Below, piece by piece: positions 17,517-20,586 of a DNA stretch of 20,586 nt. Made by a program: the position numbers and the translations under genes. Origin of the DNA: Thermoleophilaceae bacterium (GTDB taxonomy: Bacteria > Actinomycetota > Thermoleophilia > Solirubrobacterales > Thermoleophilaceae). The stretch is taken from contig JACCSF010000326.1 in NCBI GenBank assembly GCA_013813135.1, positions 1 to 20,586 of the forward strand, in the 5' to 3' direction. The notes under the pieces are model-generated. The model was not told the DNA's origin. It worked only from the letters and a program-made list of their open reading frames with translations, and searched no databases. Within the stretch, counting starts at the first letter, position 1. Every line of letters begins with the position of its first letter.

Positions 17517-18338
17517 ATGGCTTCCGCTCCCACGCAAGCGCAGACGGATCGTGCGCGCCCGCGCGCAACCCGCCCCGACATCCCTGTCGTGGAGTTCCGG
17601 GATGTGACAAAGGTCTACGACGGAGGCTCCGTCGGCCTCGAGCGCGCCACCTTGAAGATCGGCCGCGGCGAGTTCGTCTTCCTGGTCGGCCCCACCGGCT
17701 GCGGCAAGTCGACCTGCATCCGCCTGCTGATGAAGGAGCTCGAGCCGAGCAAGGGCGAGATCGACATCGCCGGCAAGACGCTCGGCCGGATCCCGCGCTC
17801 GCGGGTGCCCTACCTGCGCCGCAACATCGGCACGGTCTTCCAGGACTACAAGCTGCTGCCCAACCGCACCGTCTACGACAACGTCGCCTACTCGCTCCAG
17901 GTGATCGGCGAGACGCGCCAGGAGATCCGCCGCAAGGTGCCGGACATCCTGCGCATGGTCGGGCTCTCCACGAAGCTGCACAGCCTCCCGGACGAGCTGT
18001 CCGGCGGCGAGCAGCAGCGTGTCTCGATCGCTCGCGCGTTCGTCAACCATCCACCGCTGCTGCTGGCCGACGAGCCGACCGGCAACCTCGACCCCGAGAC
18101 GTCGATCGGGATCATGCAGCTGATCTATCGCATCAACCGCACCGGCACGACCGTGATCGTGGCCACCCACGACAAGGAGATGGTCGACAAGATGCGCCGC
18201 CGCGTGGTGGAGCTGCGTGAGGGCCGCATCGTGCGCGACGAGCAGTCCGGCCTCTACCGGCCAGACGAGTCGACGACCGAGTTCGCGATCCGCCTGCGCG
18301 GCGAGCTCGGCGTGGGCGTCGAAGGCCACCCGAACTGA
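17517..18338 (+). CDS. ftsE: Cell division ATP-binding protein FtsE
   Basis: 273 residues. FtsE is the ABC ATPase that partners FtsX at the septum and drives peptidoglycan hydrolase activation. Seen: VVEFRDVTKVYDGGSVGLERATLKI, Walker A GPTGCGKST (58-66), Q-loop FQDYKLLPNRTVYDNVA, signature LSGGEQQRVSIARA, Walker B LLLADEPTGNLD, and the switch histidine in VIVATHDKEMVD. An extra ~20 residues rich in Ala/Arg precede the usual start, and a C-terminal extension (about 30 residues) follows. ATG 17505 would add four residues. Stop overlaps the ftsX start (TGATG). FtsEX-S41 protease order is the same as Bacillus ftsEX-ctpB. Confidence 0.95.
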   Translation: MASAPTQAQTDRARPRATRPDIPVVEFRDVTKVYDGGSVGLERATLKIGRGEFVFLVGPTGCGKSTCIRLLMKELEPSKGEIDIAGKTLGRIPRSRVPYLRRNIGTVFQDYKLLPNRTVYDNVAYSLQVIGETRQEIRRKVPDILRMVGLSTKLHSLPDELSGGEQQRVSIARAFVNHPPLLLADEPTGNLDPETSIGIMQLIYRINRTGTTVIVATHDKEMVDKMRRRVVELREGRIVRDEQSGLYRPDESTTEFAIRLRGELGVGVEGHPN

Positions 18339-19225
18339 TGCGCTTCAGCTTCTTCCTCAGAGAGGCCCTGCGCGGCCTGCGCCGGAGCTCGGCGCCCGCC
18401 CTCGCCGCGCTGCTCACCGTGGTGATCACCGCGCTGGTGCTCGGCGTCTTCATCCCGATCGTGCAGGCCACCACCGGCACCGCCAACGAGGTGCGCAACC
18501 GCGTCGTGGTCGACGTCTACCTCACGGACACGGCCACCGAGGCCGACCGCACAGAGGTGCAGCGCTCGCTCGAGGGAACGCCCGGCGTGAAGTCGGTCGA
18601 CTACATCTCCAAGGACGAGGCCCTCAGGGAGCTCGGCCACAAGGTCAACGACGCCCAGGACAAGATCGAGCTGCTTGGGACCAACCCGCTGCCGAGCCTG
18701 TTCCGCGTGACCCCCGAGGATCCCGACGAGCTGAAGGCGATCGTCGCCCAGATCGCACCCGGCGGGAATCCGCGCCTCGAGGCCATCGACGAGGTCCAGA
18801 ACCGCGAGAGCGACACCGGCAAGATCCTCTCCGCCACCGGCCTCGTGAAGGGGCTCGGCGCCGTCATGGCGGGGCTGCTCGTGCTCGCGTCGATCGCGCT
18901 GGTGGCGAACACCATCCGCCTGTCGGTGTTCGCCCGGCGCCGCGAGATCGAGGTGATGAAGCTGGTCGGCGCCACCAATTGGTTCATCCGCTGGCCGTTC
19001 GTGATCGAGGGCGTGATCGTGGGCTTCATGGGCGGCGTGCTGTCGGTACTGCTGCTCGCCCTCGCCAAGACGACCGTGGTCGACCCGCTGTCGGACCGCT
19101 TCGAGCTGCTCGCCGCGCCCGACACGATCGACTTCCCGGTGCTGATCGTGCTGCTGCTGTTCGCGTGCGTCGCGGTCTCGGCGATCGGCAGCGGCATCAC
19201 GCTGCGCCGCTTCCTGCGGGTTTAG
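18338..19225 (+). CDS. ftsX: Cell division protein FtsX
   Basis: 295 residues. Membrane partner of FtsE. It has a cytoplasmic start (MRFSFFLREALRGLRRS), a first membrane segment at about 20-42 (ALAALLTVVITALVLGVFI), then an extracellular domain of about 130 residues (VVVDVYLTDTATEADRTEVQ, LFRVTPEDPDELKAIV). Three further membrane segments follow: GLGAVMAGLLVLASIALVAN, GVIVGFMGGVLSVLLLALA and DFPVLIVLLLFACVAVSAIG. The RRREIEVMKLVGATNWFIR segment is the conserved cytoplasmic FtsX motif. The extracellular loop binds the cell-wall hydrolase partner in other bacteria. No hydrolase gene is seen besides the S41 protease next door. Confidence 0.95.
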   Translation: MRFSFFLREALRGLRRSSAPALAALLTVVITALVLGVFIPIVQATTGTANEVRNRVVVDVYLTDTATEADRTEVQRSLEGTPGVKSVDYISKDEALRELGHKVNDAQDKIELLGTNPLPSLFRVTPEDPDELKAIVAQIAPGGNPRLEAIDEVQNRESDTGKILSATGLVKGLGAVMAGLLVLASIALVANTIRLSVFARRREIEVMKLVGATNWFIRWPFVIEGVIVGFMGGVLSVLLLALAKTTVVDPLSDRFELLAAPDTIDFPVLIVLLLFACVAVSAIGSGITLRRFLRV

Positions 19226-19247
19226 CCGCCCGTTAGATCGGCGTAAG

Positions 19248-19253
19248 TACCCT
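19248..19253 (+). promoter_or_regulatory. Putative -10 box of the S41 protease gene (TACCCT)
   Basis: TACCCT is followed by eight bases and GTG 19262. The 36-base gap from ftsX has no terminator, so read-through from ftsX is also possible. Confidence 0.4.
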
Positions 19254-19261
19254 CACTACCC

Positions 19262-20425
19262 GTGAGGAACGCCTCCGTCGTCATCGCCTGCGCGCTGCTC
19301 GCGCTGGTCGCGGGCATCTACCTGGGCGGCCACCCGAGCACGCTGCCCGGGCCGGTGCGCGACGCCTTCGTGGAGGAGGACCGAGCGCTGCGCTCGGAGG
19401 TCGTGGAGACGATCCAGGACAACTTCTACAAGCCGGTGGACCAGTCCAACCTCGACGACGCCTCGCTGAAGGGCATCGTCGACTCGCTCGAGGACCCGTA
19501 CTCCCACTACCTCACTCCCAACGAGGCGAAGGCGTTCCAGGAGTCCGTGTCCGGCGAGTTCGAGGGCGTGGGCATGAGCGTCGAGAAGGACAACCGCGGA
19601 CTGCGCGTGCTGAACGTGTTCGACGGCTCGCCCGCGAAGGCCGCCGGGATCCGCAAGCAGGACCTGATCCTGTCCGTCAACGGCCGCTCCATCGCCAGGC
19701 TCAGCAGCGACCTCGCCACCGGGCGCATCAAGGGCCCGGCCGGCACGAAGGTCGAGCTCGAGGTCTTCACTCCCGGCGGCTCCGACACCCGCACCGTGAG
19801 CGTGAAGCGCGAGCGCATCGAGGTGCCGGTCGCCACCGGCCGCGTGGTCGAGCGCGAGGGCCACAAGATCGGCGTGGTTGGGCTGCTCGGCTTCAGCTCG
19901 GGCGCGCACGGGGTGCTGCGCCGCCAGGTTGACAAGATGCTCGGCGAGGGCGCACAGGCGCTGGTGCTGGACTTGCGCGGGAACGGCGGCGGACTGCTGT
20001 CCGAGGCCGTGCTCGTGTCGAGCACCTTCGTCGAGGACGGCAAGATCGTGTCGGTGCGCGGCCGCTCGCGGCCCGAGCGCGTCGAGGACGCCGAGGGCGA
20101 CGCCATCGACGAGGACATCCCCGTGGTGGTGCTCGTGGACGGCGGCAGCGCGAGCGCCTCGGAGATCGTGACCGGAGCGCTGCGCGACCGCGGCCGCGCC
20201 ACGGTGGTGGGCACGAACACGTTCGGCAAGGGGCTGGTGCAGGAGGTCGAGCCGCTCTCGAACGGCGGCTACCTCGATCTCACGGTGGCCAACTACTACC
20301 TGCCCGGAGGGAAGACGATCTCCAGCCGGGGGCTGAAGCCGCAGGTCAAGGCGGTCGACAAGCCGCGGACCAAGCGCGACGAGGCGCTGCCGGTGGCGCT
20401 CGACGTCCTGCTCGACAAGCTGTGA
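19262..20425 (+). CDS. S41 family C-terminal processing peptidase (CtpA/CtpB-like)
   Basis: 387 residues. An N-terminal hydrophobic anchor or signal (ASVVIACALLALVAGIYLGG) is followed by the S41 N-terminal region with DPYSHYLTP, a PDZ domain from about residue 85 (FEGVGMSVEKDNRGLRVLN, GIRKQDLILSVNG), and the protease core. Catalytic residues by family spacing: Ser298 in GGSASASEI, Lys323 in FGKGLVQ and Gln327. The 25-residue Ser-Lys and four-residue Lys-Gln distances match CtpB. Such proteases cleave exported proteins near their C termini; CtpB controls sporulation signalling in Bacillus, but no sporulation genes are seen here. Location after ftsEX suggests a role in envelope or division control. 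GTG 19262 is the chosen start. It overlaps rnr by four bases. Confidence 0.95.
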   Translation: MRNASVVIACALLALVAGIYLGGHPSTLPGPVRDAFVEEDRALRSEVVETIQDNFYKPVDQSNLDDASLKGIVDSLEDPYSHYLTPNEAKAFQESVSGEFEGVGMSVEKDNRGLRVLNVFDGSPAKAAGIRKQDLILSVNGRSIARLSSDLATGRIKGPAGTKVELEVFTPGGSDTRTVSVKRERIEVPVATGRVVEREGHKIGVVGLLGFSSGAHGVLRRQVDKMLGEGAQALVLDLRGNGGGLLSEAVLVSSTFVEDGKIVSVRGRSRPERVEDAEGDAIDEDIPVVVLVDGGSASASEIVTGALRDRGRATVVGTNTFGKGLVQEVEPLSNGGYLDLTVANYYLPGGKTISSRGLKPQVKAVDKPRTKRDEALPVALDVLLDKL

Positions 20426-20586
20426 GCGCGGCCGTTCGCGGCCGCCCGGTCCGGCGCCTCGACCAACCGCTCGTAGCCGTGCTCGAGAAGCGTGGCCGCT
20501 TCCTGGTCGCGGAGCCGCTCTTCGGGCCCGGTCCGCGCACCGCGGTCGAGCGCGGCGGAGCGGGGGAGGGCGACCTGGTGCTGGTC
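20422..20586 (+). CDS. rnr: Ribonuclease R (VacB/RNB family), N-terminal fragment
   Basis: Only the first 55 codons are in the window. They include QPLVAVLEKRGRFLVAEPLF and GEGDLVLV, typical of the N-terminal cold-shock/OB region of RNase R, a 3'-5' exoribonuclease that degrades structured RNA. GTG 20422 overlaps the protease stop (GTGA), implying coupling; a start at the later GTG 20479 is possible. The gene runs off the window end. Confidence 0.8.
   Translation, partial: MSAAVRGRPVRRLDQPLVAVLEKRGRFLVAEPLFGPGPRTAVERGGAGEGDLVLV
20428..20445 (+). other. Hairpin with TTCG tetraloop at the start of rnr
   Basis: GCGGCCG pairs perfectly with CGGCCGC around a TTCG loop. The structure begins six bases after the rnr GTG. 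It could be a terminator of the ftsEX-protease unit or a translational control element for rnr. Confidence 0.55.

Overview
The window is a densely packed, very GC-rich bacterial chromosome segment. Third-codon positions are almost all G or C, intergenic gaps are mostly under 120 bases, and many starts are GTG. The protein sequences, the many TANNNT boxes a few bases upstream of start codons, and the gene order point to a deep-branching actinobacterium, probably class Thermoleophilia (Solirubrobacterales-like). That taxonomic placement is inference; no marker phylogeny could be run. There is no rRNA, tRNA, CRISPR array, transposase or phage gene.

Layout. 1-661: 3' part of a LysR-type regulator. 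721-1158: small membrane protein with a problematic start. 1245-2594: UDPGP-family UTP-glucose-1-phosphate uridylyltransferase. 2611-3474 (minus): CtaG-type cytochrome oxidase assembly factor, divergent from comF (3534-4148). Then short hpf (4197-4538), a hairpin terminator, secA (4624-7482) and prfB (7472-8567), which needs a programmed +1 frameshift and starts inside the end of secA. 8564-8917 (minus): GroES-like protein, divergent from ftsH (8966-10972), which is coupled to nadC (10972-11793). A palindrome-rich convergent gap separates nadC from nrtR (11909-12655, minus), a Nudix-fold NAD regulator divergent from nadA (12729-13745) across a clear operator. 13779-14147 (minus): SnoaL/NTF2-like protein, divergent from a frameshifted MmyB-type XRE regulator (14234-15033). 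15171-16190: unrecognised secreted Cys/His-rich protein. 16138-16649 (minus): two-gene XRE regulator plus membrane protein operon, separated by twin operators from a RibD_C/DHFR-like reductase (16718-17455). The window ends with ftsE-ftsX-S41 protease (17517-20425) and the start of rnr (20422 onward).

How the genes work together. comF-hpf-secA-prfB and ftsE-ftsX-ctp follow the same order as in Bacillus subtilis, so this looks like an old conserved housekeeping block. About 9 kb of proteostasis (GroES-like, FtsH), NAD synthesis (nadC, nrtR, nadA) and accessory regulator genes sit between prfB and ftsE. NadA makes quinolinate and NadC converts it to nicotinate mononucleotide; nadB is not in the window. 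FtsEX and the S41 protease probably act together in envelope and division control.

Most notable signals: (i) a recurring TANNNT box 6-8 bases before the start codon of most transcription units, suggesting widespread leaderless mRNAs; (ii) twin TGTCAAG-N4-CTTGACA operators overlapping both promoters of a divergent pair; (iii) an NrtR operator abutting the nrtR start codon; (iv) the prfB frameshift site, with an SPY instead of SPF codon-recognition motif; (v) a secreted HEHG-motif protein of unknown function. I see no clear wholly new multi-gene system. The closest candidates are the XRE/membrane-protein/reductase locus and the secreted protein.
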